From: Pyrinomonadaceae bacterium
GTDB taxonomy: Bacteria > Acidobacteriota > Blastocatellia > Pyrinomonadales > Pyrinomonadaceae
Direction of reading: 5' to 3'
Length of the DNA stretch: 49,078 nucleotides
Assembly (NCBI GenBank): GCA_030840675.1
Contig: JAVEEA010000025.1
Location: 1 to 49,078, forward strand
Positions 1 through 8,137 of the stretch are shown here, in pieces (the stretch's first letter is position 1; the number at the start of each line of letters is the position of its first letter). The notes under the pieces were generated by a model. That model ran no database searches. It was not told the DNA's origin and was given only the letters and a program-made list of their open reading frames with translations. A program made the position numbers and the translations under genes.

Positions 1-998
1 ACATATTCGGCCCCCACTTCGCGGGCCGCGTCGCGCGCCTGGGCCAACATCTCCTCACTGGTTTTCGGCAGGAATATCTGGCCGCCCGTCTCCTGGGCCA
101 GGTCGCTCAGCATCTGCTGACTTCTTAACACTTCGGCTTCATACGCTTTTCGCTGACGCTTCATTTGCGGGTCAAACGTTATAGTTCCCAAAACGTAAGT
201 GGGGCTGCGCGTGGTACCGGGTGGCATCGTCGGATCATTTGCGGAGATGGGATCGTGGGAGACCGGCATCTGCCGAATCTCGTCTGACTTTTTGCTTTTG
301 GCTTTTTCCTGCCGGACAAACTCCGTGTAGCTGATGATGTGCACCGTAGTGCGAGCGGCCGCGAGTTGCTTGAGCGCCTGTGCCCGATCGATTTTTCCGC
401 CGGGCGTATCGACGCCATCAGTGATGAACACCACATGGCGACTGCCTTCCGGCCGGTCCTTCATTTCTTCAGCCGCCGCCGCAACAGCATCCGAAAAACG
501 CGCACGCTTTCCGGATGACAGTTTTGTCTTCAAGACCTTGATCGTTGCCGGACGCTCGCGTGACCAACCCTGCAGCAACTCCACCGAGTTATTAAACTGC
601 ATAACCGCTACCCAGGTGTCGTCACGCAGCTTGTTCAGAAACTCAATCGCTACGTCGCCGGTTAACTTGGTCCGTTTCGAAATGCCGCCCAGTCCGCTTA
701 ACTCGCCTCCGGTATCAAGCACCAAAAGAACATTCGCGGGAATTCGCCGAACACTCTTGATTGGTTGAGCCACACCGTCTTCGAGCACGAGCACATCGTC
801 CGGGACAACGGTGGGATCGTAGTGACCGAACTGATCAACTGCAATGATCGGCAGTCGGACTTCTTCGGTAAAGACCGTTACGCGTTCGTCCTGCTGTGCG
901 GGAGTGGCCGAAGGAACTGGTGATCCTCGCTGGGCCTGCGCGGCTATCGGGAAGACTGTCAGGAGGAACAATACAAAACTCAGATAGCTGTGGAACAA
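1..998 (-). CDS. Secreted VWA-domain protein of the acidobacterial VWFA-related type, 3' part missing
   Basis: The reading frame is open from about 998 down to base 1, so the C-terminus lies outside the window (about 332 residues visible). A hydrophobic N-terminus ending in Ala-Gln-Ala near residue 23 looks like a signal peptide. A short beta-rich stretch containing VLEDGV (about 70-75) precedes the VWA fold, whose first strand reads NVLLVLDTGGE (about 89-99) and whose later strand reads HVVFITDGVDTPGG. The metal site is degenerate: DTGGE stands where DxSxS is expected. This architecture resembles the VWFA-related family common in Acidobacteria, whose role is unknown. No ATG is available. I chose TTG at 998 because it directly precedes the hydrophobic segment and has a GAGAGG about 13 bases upstream; the start is uncertain. 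Confidence 0.8.
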   Translation of the reverse strand, partial: MFHSYLSFVLFLLTVFPIAAQAQRGSPVPSATPAQQDERVTVFTEEVRLPIIAVDQFGHYDPTVVPDDVLVLEDGVAQPIKSVRRIPANVLLVLDTGGELSGLGGISKRTKLTGDVAIEFLNKLRDDTWVAVMQFNNSVELLQGWSRERPATIKVLKTKLSSGKRARFSDAVAAAAEEMKDRPEGSRHVVFITDGVDTPGGKIDRAQALKQLAAARTTVHIISYTEFVRQEKAKSKKSDEIRQMPVSHDPISANDPTMPPGTTRSPTYVLGTITFDPQMKRQRKAYEAEVLRSQQMLSDLAQETGGQIFLPKTSEEMLAQARDAAREVGAEY

Positions 999-1153
999 AA
1001 TGGTCGACCTACCTCTCGGAACAAAACTTTGTTGGGGGTTGGATGCAGGGGGACGCGGTGCGGCGTTGCCCAAAATCTAAACTTTCCCTCGGGCTGTTGC
1101 TCGCTCTCCAATTAGTTCAAAAAATGGAGACGCCCGCGGTCCCAGCAGGAGTC

Positions 1154-2164
1154 TCAGGAGAGGGTTTGTCTCGCCTGGGCCTGCACCGCCGTGATGGCAA
1201 CCGCGTCGACGATGTCTTCGGCTTTGCAGCCGCGGGAAAGATCGTTTGCGGGTTTGTCGAGGCCCTGGAGAATTGGTCCAATCGCGGTTGCGCCCGCGAG
1301 TCTTTCGGTGAGTTTGTACGCGATGTTACCTGACTGCAGATCGGGGAAGATCAAAACGTTTGCCCGTCCGGGCACGGCCGAGCCCGGCGCCTTGGAGAGG
1401 GCGATTGCCGGTACCAGGGCGGCGTCCGCTTGAAGTTCGCCGTCAATTTCCAGTTGTGGCGCGCGCGCTTTCACGGTTCGCGTCGCCTCGACAACTTTAT
1501 CCACCAGCTTGTGTTTCGCGCTTCCTTTAGTAGAAAACGAAAGCATGGCGACGCGCGGAGTGGTCCCCAGCAACGCGCGCCAGGAATCAGCCGAGGCTAT
1601 GGCGATCTCCGCCAACTCCGCGGCCGAAGGTTCGATAACCACACCACAGTCCGCGTAGATCAATGCACCACCGTCTCCGGCGTTGGTATCGGGCAAAGCC
1701 ATCAGGAAGAAACTGGAAACTAGTTTGAAACCGGGACGCACGCCGATGCAGTGAAGTGCGGCGCGGACCGTATGCGACGTGGTGTTGGTAGCACCGGCCA
1801 CCGAACCATCGGCCTTGCCAAGCCGGACCAGCAGATTGCCGTAATAGAGTGGATCGGCCACGAGTGTGCGCGCCTCATCCGCCATCATGCCCTTGGCGCG
1901 GCGCAGGTCGTGAAAAATTGCGGCCATCTTTTCGAAGTCGGGCGCGCGACGATGATCGATCACTGCGACTCCGCCAAGATCGACGCCTTCGCGTTGCGCT
2001 GTTTCGCGAATGATCGCTTCGTCTCCCAACAGAGTAATCCGCGCCAGGCGATTACGCGCGCAACTGGCGGCGGCGATAACGGTGCGCGGGTCATTTCCTT
2101 CCGGCAGGACGATATGCTGTTGCCGGGCGGCAGCGCGTTGGCGAATGCGTTCAAGTATGGACAT
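1154..2164 (-). CDS. pta: Phosphate acetyltransferase (336 aa)
   Basis: This enzyme interconverts acetyl-CoA plus phosphate and acetyl phosphate plus CoA in the cytoplasm, feeding the acetate and overflow pathway. The protein is the short PTA_PTB form without the N-terminal DRTGG/P-loop extension. Visible family blocks are IVLPEG (18-23), DPLYYGN (104-110), [13 protein letters not shown] (117-129) and KLVSSFFLM (147-155), with the nucleotide-binding C-terminal half intact. The frame extends upstream to 2230, but the extra residues are low in family similarity. The ATG at 2164, giving [10 protein letters not shown], matches the usual start. No acetate kinase gene is adjacent. A related phosphate butyryltransferase is possible but less likely given the length and the SSFFLM block. 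Confidence 0.93.
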   Translation of the reverse strand: MSILERIRQRAAARQQHIVLPEGNDPRTVIAAASCARNRLARITLLGDEAIIRETAQREGVDLGGVAVIDHRRAPDFEKMAAIFHDLRRAKGMMADEARTLVADPLYYGNLLVRLGKADGSVAGATNTTSHTVRAALHCIGVRPGFKLVSSFFLMALPDTNAGDGGALIYADCGVVIEPSAAELAEIAIASADSWRALLGTTPRVAMLSFSTKGSAKHKLVDKVVEATRTVKARAPQLEIDGELQADAALVPAIALSKAPGSAVPGRANVLIFPDLQSGNIAYKLTERLAGATAIGPILQGLDKPANDLSRGCKAEDIVDAVAITAVQAQARQTLS

Positions 2165-2389
2165 AGATTGACGAAGCTTCGTTTGGCTGATTGAGTTGCC
2201 GAGTCTAGCGAACCCGCGCGGAGAGAACAAGCCGCTGTGCGCTTTGGTCGTCTGCTGATTAGAAACTCTTCGACTTGGCAGGGCCGGCTTGCTCAGCGGC
2301 GAACAGTTTGTATTACAACCAGGGTTGAAGTCGTGATAATTTAACCGGCACGCTTAGAGTCAACGATGAACCCAGCTCGGGAGAGAACT

Positions 2390-2878
2390 ATGTCTCAACT
2401 GCTAGCCAGGCGGCGCTTGAAAAATCTACTGCTATTTTTTCCCAACATGCTGCTGCTTTGTGGCCGCTTGCTTACTGACTCGCGCGTGCCTGCCCCGGAG
2501 CGCGCCCTCCTTGGCGGGGCGATTATCTACGCCATCATTCCGTTTGATTTGATTCCCGACATGATCCCTTTCGTCGGCCAGGTTGACGATGCCTACCTGA
2601 TTGCGTTGACTCTGCTGCGCTTGCTGGAACGCACCGATCCGAAAGTGGTGCGCGAGCATTGGAGCGGGGGCGGTGACGTGGTGGAGCTTGTGGGCGCGGC
2701 CGCGTTGGTCGCGGCGAAGTTTCTGCCGCAGCGAATTCGCCGCGTGCTGACCGCGAGGTTGGAAGTGGCTCCCGGGAAACTCGAGGACCTGAAGGGCTTT
2801 CCCAAACCGCTGCTGGTGGCGAGGATGGAACCCGCGGATCTGCCCGCTCACAATTCCGATCCCGATCCCGCTGCCTGA
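2390..2878 (+). CDS. DUF1232 (YkvA-like) small membrane protein (162 aa)
   Basis: The core of this protein (about residues 38-82) matches the DUF1232 signature: a hydrophobic segment followed by AIIPFDLIPDMIPFVGQVDD at 48-67, with the conserved Pro-x-Asp-Leu-Ile-Pro-Asp turn. Members are small membrane-associated proteins of unknown function. The N-terminus is basic (LLARRRLKNLL) and the tail is proline-rich. An upstream in-frame ATG exists at 2366. The ATG at 2390 is preferred because GGGAGAG lies a few bases upstream of it. The gene stands alone between the divergent pta and the convergent mpl, so context gives no functional clue. Confidence 0.85.
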   Translation: MSQLLARRRLKNLLLFFPNMLLLCGRLLTDSRVPAPERALLGGAIIYAIIPFDLIPDMIPFVGQVDDAYLIALTLLRLLERTDPKVVREHWSGGGDVVELVGAAALVAAKFLPQRIRRVLTARLEVAPGKLEDLKGFPKPLLVARMEPADLPAHNSDPDPAA

Positions 2879-3097
2879 TCCGCGACGCTGTTTTTCAGAT
2901 GTTTTCAGAGGTGGGATCAATGTGTGGCTTGGGTGGCAAGGGCATGCATTCTGTTCACTTTCTTTTGGTGTTTCTAACGGAGACAAGGAGAGTCTGGACG
3001 ACCACCGCGGATGTCAAATTTGAGAAGCTCCCAAGCGCAGCATTCGAGTATCTAAAAGACAGATCGAAATTCGCTAAAGTTCGTGGGCCAGGTAATG

Positions 3098-4528
3098 TTA
3101 CTGGTCGGCGGCGGAAGCGGTGCCTGATTTCAATGAAGCCAGCAACTTCTCGTGGATACCGCCGAAGCCGCCATTGGACATGATCGCGACTACGTCGCCG
3201 GAGCGCAGTTGCGGCAGCAGGTGGGCGATAATTCCCTCGGCGTCAGGCAGCGCGAAGGCCGGCTTGTCTTGTTGAGAAATGTCCGCGATTAGTTTGCGCG
3301 TGTCGAGTGACGCGCCTTTCTCCGAAACCTTCTGGCTATCAAAGACGCCGGCAATGACAACGTAATCGGCCGCCGTGAAAGCATCAGCGTAGTCGTCCTG
3401 AAACACTGCCAGGCGCGAGGACCACGAACGTGGTTCAAACACCGCAACCAAGCGCCGCTCGTGATAGCGCTTACGCAGACCACGCAGGGTTTCACGGACC
3501 GCCGTGGGGTGATGCGCAAAATCGTCGATGATCGTGACGCCGCCTTCCTCGCCGCGAATCTCGGCGCGCCGCCGCACATTCTTGAAACTGAGAAGCGCCG
3601 CGGCAATCACGTCGCGACTGATGCCCCAGGTATCCGCGGCGACGATCACAGCCAGGCAGTTGAGCAGGTTAAAGTCGCCAATCAAGGGCGTGGCAAAACT
3701 TCCCCACTCGACGCCGGCGCGGGTGACGGCAAACTTGCTTAGCTCGCCGGAAAAGTCGAGATTGGTGAGTCGCCACTTCGCGTCTGCGGCGGCGCCGAAG
3801 GTCTCCACCTTGGTGAACAATTTCTGGCCCAGCGACGCTACCACGTCGCGCACGTTTGCACTATCCCAACCGGCAATTAAACGCCCGTTGCCCGGAACCA
3901 GATTCACGAATCGGCGAAACGCCAGCTTCACTGCCGCGAGATCGTTGTAGATGTCGGCGTGATCAAACTCGATGTTGTTGACGATCGCGATCTCGGGCAG
4001 GTAGTGCATAAACTTCGGGCCCTTGTCGAAATAGGCCGTGTCGTATTCATCGCCTTCGATGATGAAGTAGTCGCTCTCGGTGACGCGAAAGCTGACGCCA
4101 AAGTTTTGCGCCACACCGCCGATGAGGAACGTGGGATCGAGTCCGCCCTGGTCCATGACCCAGGCGGCGATACTGGTGGTGGTCGTTTTGCCGTGCGTGC
4201 CGGCGACCACCAGCGAGCGCCGGCCGCGTATGAATTCTTCTTTTACAACTTCCGCTTGTGAGCGATAGAGCAGCTTGCGCTCCAACATAGTTTCGACTTC
4301 CGCGTTGCCGCGCGGAATGGCGTTGCCGACGATAACGCAATCGGGCGTGGGTTCGAGATGTTCGGCACGATAACCCTGATGCACGACGATGCCCAACGAA
4401 GCCAGCATCGTCGACATAGGCGGGTAAACGTTTTGGTCGGAGCCGGTAACCTTATTTCCCCGCACCTGCAACATGCCCGCGAGCGCGGCCATCGCAGTGC
4501 CGCAAATTCCAATTAAATGGTAGTGCAT
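3098..4528 (-). CDS. mpl: UDP-N-acetylmuramate:L-alanyl-gamma-D-glutamyl-meso-diaminopimelate ligase (476 aa)
   Basis: Mpl is an ATP-dependent Mur-family ligase of the cytoplasm. It reattaches the recovered tripeptide L-Ala-gamma-D-Glu-meso-DAP to UDP-MurNAc, short-cutting peptidoglycan synthesis. The N-terminal UDP-binding motif HLIGICGTAMAALAGML (4-20), with IGICGTAM in place of MurC's IGIGGxGM, is characteristic of Mpl. It is followed by SDQNVYPPMST and the ATP loop GTHGKTTTT (110-118). The central domain has FNLLN and VIVAAD, and the C-terminal domain has DDFAHHPTAV. Length is normal for the family. The start is an ATG directly in front of HYHLIGICG. MurC is the main alternative, but the N-terminal signature and GGFGGIHEKLL at the end favour Mpl. 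It implies DAP-type murein. Confidence 0.93.
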   Translation of the reverse strand: MHYHLIGICGTAMAALAGMLQVRGNKVTGSDQNVYPPMSTMLASLGIVVHQGYRAEHLEPTPDCVIVGNAIPRGNAEVETMLERKLLYRSQAEVVKEEFIRGRRSLVVAGTHGKTTTTSIAAWVMDQGGLDPTFLIGGVAQNFGVSFRVTESDYFIIEGDEYDTAYFDKGPKFMHYLPEIAIVNNIEFDHADIYNDLAAVKLAFRRFVNLVPGNGRLIAGWDSANVRDVVASLGQKLFTKVETFGAAADAKWRLTNLDFSGELSKFAVTRAGVEWGSFATPLIGDFNLLNCLAVIVAADTWGISRDVIAAALLSFKNVRRRAEIRGEEGGVTIIDDFAHHPTAVRETLRGLRKRYHERRLVAVFEPRSWSSRLAVFQDDYADAFTAADYVVIAGVFDSQKVSEKGASLDTRKLIADISQQDKPAFALPDAEGIIAHLLPQLRSGDVVAIMSNGGFGGIHEKLLASLKSGTASAADQ

Positions 4529-4937
4529 ATTTTGATTTGGGAGCGGGCGCCCTGGCTGTCCGGAACCCTGGCGACGCCGATTGCGGCTGGCCGCCGCTCG
4601 CTCAACTCTGTTCTGGCCTGAGCATTATGAAAAAGCAATGAAGCAAGTGGTTCCCGTAATCATAGCTTTGTCATGAAGGGAAATTGTTGCAGATGCATCG
4701 ATTGAAGTAAACCGGTAGCCTGACGATAGAGACATAGAGACCTTGAAGGACGCAGAGGTATTAGTCAAAATATTTTGTGGCGTCCTATTCAATTTCCGAG
4801 TAACTCGGCGTCCTCTGTGACTCTGCGGTTAACGTGTTCGCAAATTAGGTCACTACCGATTTTGGACCACCTTGACGCAACCGGGAAATAACATAGAATG
4901 AGTTTTCTCTGGTTTTGGTCCACGGAGCCTATTCTAA
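4529..4937. other. Divergent intergenic region (409 bp) containing an imperfect inverted repeat
   Basis: This gap separates divergently transcribed mpl and the FkbM methyltransferase gene, so it must carry promoters for both, although no convincing -35/-10 pair was recognised. Its notable content is the inverted repeat annotated at 4735-4826. No coding potential was recognised. Confidence 0.6.
4735..4826. repeat. Imperfect inverted repeat of an interspersed-element type
   Basis: The left arm at 4735-4757 (core AAGGACGCAGAG) is repeated in inverse orientation at 4804-4826 (reverse complement core GAGGACGCCGAG), with about 46 bases between. Around 16 of 22 arm positions match. Phrases of the CTCTGTGACTCTGCGGTTAA kind occur as dispersed, often inverted, intergenic repeats in many unrelated bacteria. 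Whether it is mobile or structural cannot be told from one copy. Confidence 0.55.
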
Positions 4938-5789
4938 ATGCAGCCAGCGCAATCCTCTGTTACCACGCTACTAAAGCAAATTCTTTTCAGGCCCATCATC
5001 AAACATCCCCGACTGCAGCGCTTCTGGAGCCAGTTGCACACCGTCGCTATCTTCGCTATGAACTACGGCGGCGGCGGGCTGATCGAAAGCAGCGGCGAGC
5101 AGTGGGTGCTGGCCCAGGTCGTGAGTAAGGTTTGTCAGGGCGTTCGGGAGCCTCTCATTTTCGACGTGGGCGCTAACGTTGGTGACTATTCGCTGATGGT
5201 ACGCGAACTCGTGCCGGCGGCCACTGTTTTTGCGTTTGAGCCTTCGGGTGCGGTGTATCAGGAGCTGGAAAGAAGACTGGCCGCGGCGGGTCAGTCAGCC
5301 AACGTTAAGGCTTTCAATCTGGGTTTCTCTGACACGAAAAGAGAAGTGGCGCTTCATTCCTACACGGCCGACGGAAACGAGGCTTCGCTGTTGTCCTCGA
5401 TTGACCTGCGCTTGCCGACACAAGTCGTGGCGGTGGAAGCGGTGGCCACGGAGCAGATTGACGTCGACACGCTGGACCATTTTTGTGAAGCCCATGACGT
5501 CACGCAAATTAATTTTCTGAAACTCGACGTAGAGGGACATGAGCTGGCGATTCTCCAGGGCGCACAACGCCTGCTTGCCCAGGGTGCGATAGCGATGATC
5601 CAATTTGAGTTTGGCCCAGCCAACATTTATTCGCGAACTTACTTTTATGACTTCTGGTCTATCCTGGCCGAGCGTTTCGATATCTTCAGAATCATTCCCG
5701 GAGGCATCGTCTCCATTGGCTACTACGGCGAGCACCGCGAGATTTTTCTCACCACTAATTACCTCGCGATTAAGAAGCAAGGCAGTTAG
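4938..5789 (+). CDS. FkbM-family SAM-dependent methyltransferase (283 aa)
   Basis: The FkbM/Methyltransf_21 domain begins with the SAM-binding motif IFDVGANVGDYSL (about 74-86). It continues with the acidic strand FAFEPSGAVYQEL and ends with the signature FLKLDVEGHELAILQGAQ. Enzymes of this family usually O-methylate sugars or polyketide hydroxyls in the cytoplasm. The gene sits 8 bases upstream of a GT61 glycosyltransferase gene on the same strand, so the pair probably acts on the same glycan. The start ATG at 4938 has CGGAG about 11 bases upstream. The substrate cannot be deduced. Confidence 0.87.
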   Translation: MQPAQSSVTTLLKQILFRPIIKHPRLQRFWSQLHTVAIFAMNYGGGGLIESSGEQWVLAQVVSKVCQGVREPLIFDVGANVGDYSLMVRELVPAATVFAFEPSGAVYQELERRLAAAGQSANVKAFNLGFSDTKREVALHSYTADGNEASLLSSIDLRLPTQVVAVEAVATEQIDVDTLDHFCEAHDVTQINFLKLDVEGHELAILQGAQRLLAQGAIAMIQFEFGPANIYSRTYFYDFWSILAERFDIFRIIPGGIVSIGYYGEHREIFLTTNYLAIKKQGS

Positions 5790-5797
5790 GCCAAGCG

Positions 5798-6844
5798 ATG
5801 GGCGTGAATACTCCAACCAACGGTGACGCGCTGTATCACGGCGCAGTCTCAAAACGCCGGCTGCCGGTCAATTACGACCCGCGCGACGTCGCCCTCTTTA
5901 GCCATGAACTCGAAAAGGTAATTCCAGCGACCACGTTGCAGCAGTTGCGTGACGTGCGCGTCAGCGCCGATGGCATTTTTTTCAGAGGCCGACGGATGTT
6001 GCCCGAGTCGTTTGCATTTCCCGCGAACCTGGAGTTGTGGAACTGGCGTGGTGTCTTAAAGTTTTTCGTCGCCAACTACGCCGGGCGCCGGCGGCGCACG
6101 TTAACCTATGACGTGCTGTGGATTACTGACGACTGGAGCAACGGTTACTTCCACTGGCTGACCGACGCGCTCACCAGGCTATTCGTCATGCGCGAGCGAC
6201 TGGACGAGTTGGTTCTGCTGCTGCCGTGGGACTACCAGGCGCGGAATTTCGTTACGGCTTCGTTGCGGGCTTTCGGTGTTGACCGGGTTGAGTTCATCGC
6301 GCGTGATGAAGTGTTGCGTTGTCCCAGCGTTTTCCTACCGACGCACACTGCGCCTTCAGGTCATTACAACGAAGAAATTCTTCTGGGCGTACGCCGGTTG
6401 CTACTCCAAACCTACGGCGAAGCGGCACCGTCGAGTGCCGGCGAACGCATTTATCTGAGCCGGGGCCGGGCGCGCAAGCGGAAGATTCACAACGAGGCCG
6501 CGGTACTCGAGCTCATGGCGGAGTTTGGCTTTGAAACCATTTACGCCGAGGACATTTCCTTCGAGCAGCAGGTGAAGATCTTTTCGCGCGCGCGGTATTT
6601 CGTTTCAAACCACGGCGCCGGACTGACAAACATGCTCTTCATGCCCAGCGGCGCGTCAGTGCTGGAACTGCGGCATCAGACTGATTGTGTAAACAATTGT
6701 TACTTCACGCTTGCCTCGGCCCTGGACTTGAAGTATTTCTACCAGACCTGTCCCTCAGTCGCTGATCTCGATCCGCATGCAGCAGATTTAGTCGTTGATT
6801 CAAGCATACTGCGAACTAATCTTCAGTTGCTGCTCAAGGCGTAA
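5798..6844 (+). CDS. Glycosyltransferase family 61 (DUF563) protein (348 aa)
   Basis: The C-terminal half carries the GT61 signature: RIYLSRGRARKRKIHNE, then the block FVSNHGAGLTNMLFMPSGAS, then LELRHQ. The central segment WITDDWSNGYFHWLTDALTR is also typical. Bacterial GT61 proteins transfer sugars, often xylose or GlcNAc-like residues, onto surface polysaccharides, but specificities are poorly mapped. No signal peptide or membrane segment is visible, so the enzyme is probably cytoplasmic or peripheral. It follows the FkbM methyltransferase gene by 8 bases, and the pair appears to be a two-gene unit ending at the tandem repeat at 6926-7123. Confidence 0.85.
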   Translation: MGVNTPTNGDALYHGAVSKRRLPVNYDPRDVALFSHELEKVIPATTLQQLRDVRVSADGIFFRGRRMLPESFAFPANLELWNWRGVLKFFVANYAGRRRRTLTYDVLWITDDWSNGYFHWLTDALTRLFVMRERLDELVLLLPWDYQARNFVTASLRAFGVDRVEFIARDEVLRCPSVFLPTHTAPSGHYNEEILLGVRRLLLQTYGEAAPSSAGERIYLSRGRARKRKIHNEAAVLELMAEFGFETIYAEDISFEQQVKIFSRARYFVSNHGAGLTNMLFMPSGASVLELRHQTDCVNNCYFTLASALDLKYFYQTCPSVADLDPHAADLVVDSSILRTNLQLLLKA

Positions 6845-6925
6845 GCTGGTTAGCCACGACCGTCGCCCACCCAAACGGTTTAGAGACTCAAACTTTAGTT
6901 TGTCTTTTGCTGAGCGCGGCTGTCC

Positions 6926-7123
6926 CGCCCGCAACTTATTAAAAAACTCGTTGTTCGCGCTGCGCGCTCATTGCGGGCGGGTCGCCCGCGCTCCCAGCGA
7001 CGAACTGAAGTGTGAACTCGGGGCCGCCCGCAACTTAGAAAAAAAACTCGTTGTTCGCGCTGTGCGCTCATTGCGGGCGGGTCGCCCGCGCTCCCAGCGA
7101 CGAATGAAGTGTGAACTCGGGGC
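6926..7123. repeat. Two tandem 99-bp repeats with an internal palindrome
   Basis: Unit 1 (6926-7024) and unit 2 (7025-7123) are nearly identical, differing by a few substitutions and single-base indels; a truncated third unit starts at 7124. Each unit contains the perfect palindrome GCGGGCG-GGT-CGCCCGC (6973-6989 and 7073-7089). The array fills the space between the convergent GT61 and GT2 genes and abuts the GT2 stop codon (7130-7132). Open frames through it on either strand are repeat-encoded artefacts. A role in transcription termination is possible but not shown. Confidence 0.9.
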
Positions 7124-7129
7124 CGCCCG

Positions 7130-8110
7130 CTATGGGCGCCGGTCTCGATTCTGCCTCGCAAATAAAGCTTGCTTGAGATGTTTGGCGTGGAGTTCTTTGG
7201 CGAGTTTGAGATCGGGGGCCGCAACGCCGCGTACCCGGCGCCACAAATATTGACTGGCGCCGGTGACGTAGCTCGCGAGTTGGTTGGCGAATAGTTGCGG
7301 CCGGGACAGCGACTGCTCCTGGAAGAAATAATTCGCTTCAAGTTGCACGCGTAATTTTTCCAGGTTGTCCCACCGTTGTAGAGAACTCTTAGCGCCGTGG
7401 TGCAACACGACAGCGTCCGGCTGAAAGACGAGTTGCCAATTGGCGCGCACAATCCGCAGGCACCATTCATTATCTTCACCGTACATGTGAAAGCGTTCGT
7501 CAAATCCGCCGACGGTTTCGATCACGCTGCGCCGGACCAGCACCGCGGCGCCGCTCAGCATCGGCACGGCGCGCTCGCGTTTGTGGTCCCAGTGACCACC
7601 GAGCAACAGCTCGCCACGATAGCCGCGCGGCAACAGCCGGTAGAGCTTCATTTGCGACAGCAGAATTTCCCAGGCTGCCGGTGGATTGCGCCAGACGCTA
7701 ATTTGCAGCGAGCCGTCGGCGTTCAAAAGTCGCGGCCCGGCAGCAGCGATGCGCGGGTCAGACTGAACTGTGGCCAACAAGCGGTCAATGCTGCCGGCAG
7801 TGACTTCGGTATCAGGGTTCAGCAAGAATAAGAAGGGCGTGGTGGTGGCGGCGAAAGCCTGATTGTTGGCGGCGCCAAAGCCACGGTTGTCATGGTTCTC
7901 AATTATGCGCAAGCGTCGCTGCTCGAGCAGGGTGCGGGAAACGGTAGTCGCGCGAAGTAAGGAGAGGCTGTCATCCTGAGAAGCGTTGTCCACCACGACG
8001 ACTTCATATGCGAGCGCGGGTCGACTCGCGACGACGCTCTCAACTGCGTGCCGCAGCAACTCGCCGCCGTTCCAGTTGACAATGATGATGGACAGTTCGA
8101 GTTTCGACAC
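7130..8110 (-). CDS. Glycosyltransferase family 2, rhamnosyltransferase-like (326 aa)
   Basis: This is a GT-A fold enzyme of the WbbL-like group that includes many rhamnosyltransferases. The N-terminus LSIIIVNWNGGELLRHAVES leads into VVVVDNASQDDS. The family block GFGAANNQAF follows, then the metal-binding region LLNPDTEV and FDERFHMYGEDNEWCLR. It should add one sugar to a lipid-linked or polymer acceptor on the inner face of the membrane. The start is a GTG at 8110 with AGGA a few bases upstream; no ATG precedes the first strand. It is the last gene of the minus-strand polysaccharide block, and its stop codon touches the 99-bp repeat array. Confidence 0.87.
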   Translation of the reverse strand: MSKLELSIIIVNWNGGELLRHAVESVVASRPALAYEVVVVDNASQDDSLSLLRATTVSRTLLEQRRLRIIENHDNRGFGAANNQAFAATTTPFLFLLNPDTEVTAGSIDRLLATVQSDPRIAAAGPRLLNADGSLQISVWRNPPAAWEILLSQMKLYRLLPRGYRGELLLGGHWDHKRERAVPMLSGAAVLVRRSVIETVGGFDERFHMYGEDNEWCLRIVRANWQLVFQPDAVVLHHGAKSSLQRWDNLEKLRVQLEANYFFQEQSLSRPQLFANQLASYVTGASQYLWRRVRGVAAPDLKLAKELHAKHLKQALFARQNRDRRP

Positions 8111-8137
8111 TACATCCTGCCTGTGGCGGCTCGCCGC

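Noticed and set aside
2432..2986. 184-codon minus-strand frame opposite the DUF1232 gene
   Set aside because: It is rich in His, Gln and Arg, as expected of an antisense shadow, and the opposite strand carries a recognisable domain.
5295..5852. 185-codon minus-strand frame
   Set aside because: It is antisense to the FkbM methyltransferase gene and has no motif or ribosome binding site.
6889..6902. Small palindrome CAAACT-TT-AGTTTG after the GT61 gene
   Set aside because: A 6-bp stem with a 2-base loop cannot form a stable terminator, and the following T-rich stretch is interrupted.
6926..7123. Possible CRISPR array
   Set aside because: There are only two long tandem units with no unique spacers between repeats and no cas genes.
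6795..7503. Open frames on both strands through the 99-bp repeats
   Set aside because: Their composition comes from the tandem repeat and the end of the GT2 gene; the duplicated peptide segments simply mirror the DNA repeat.
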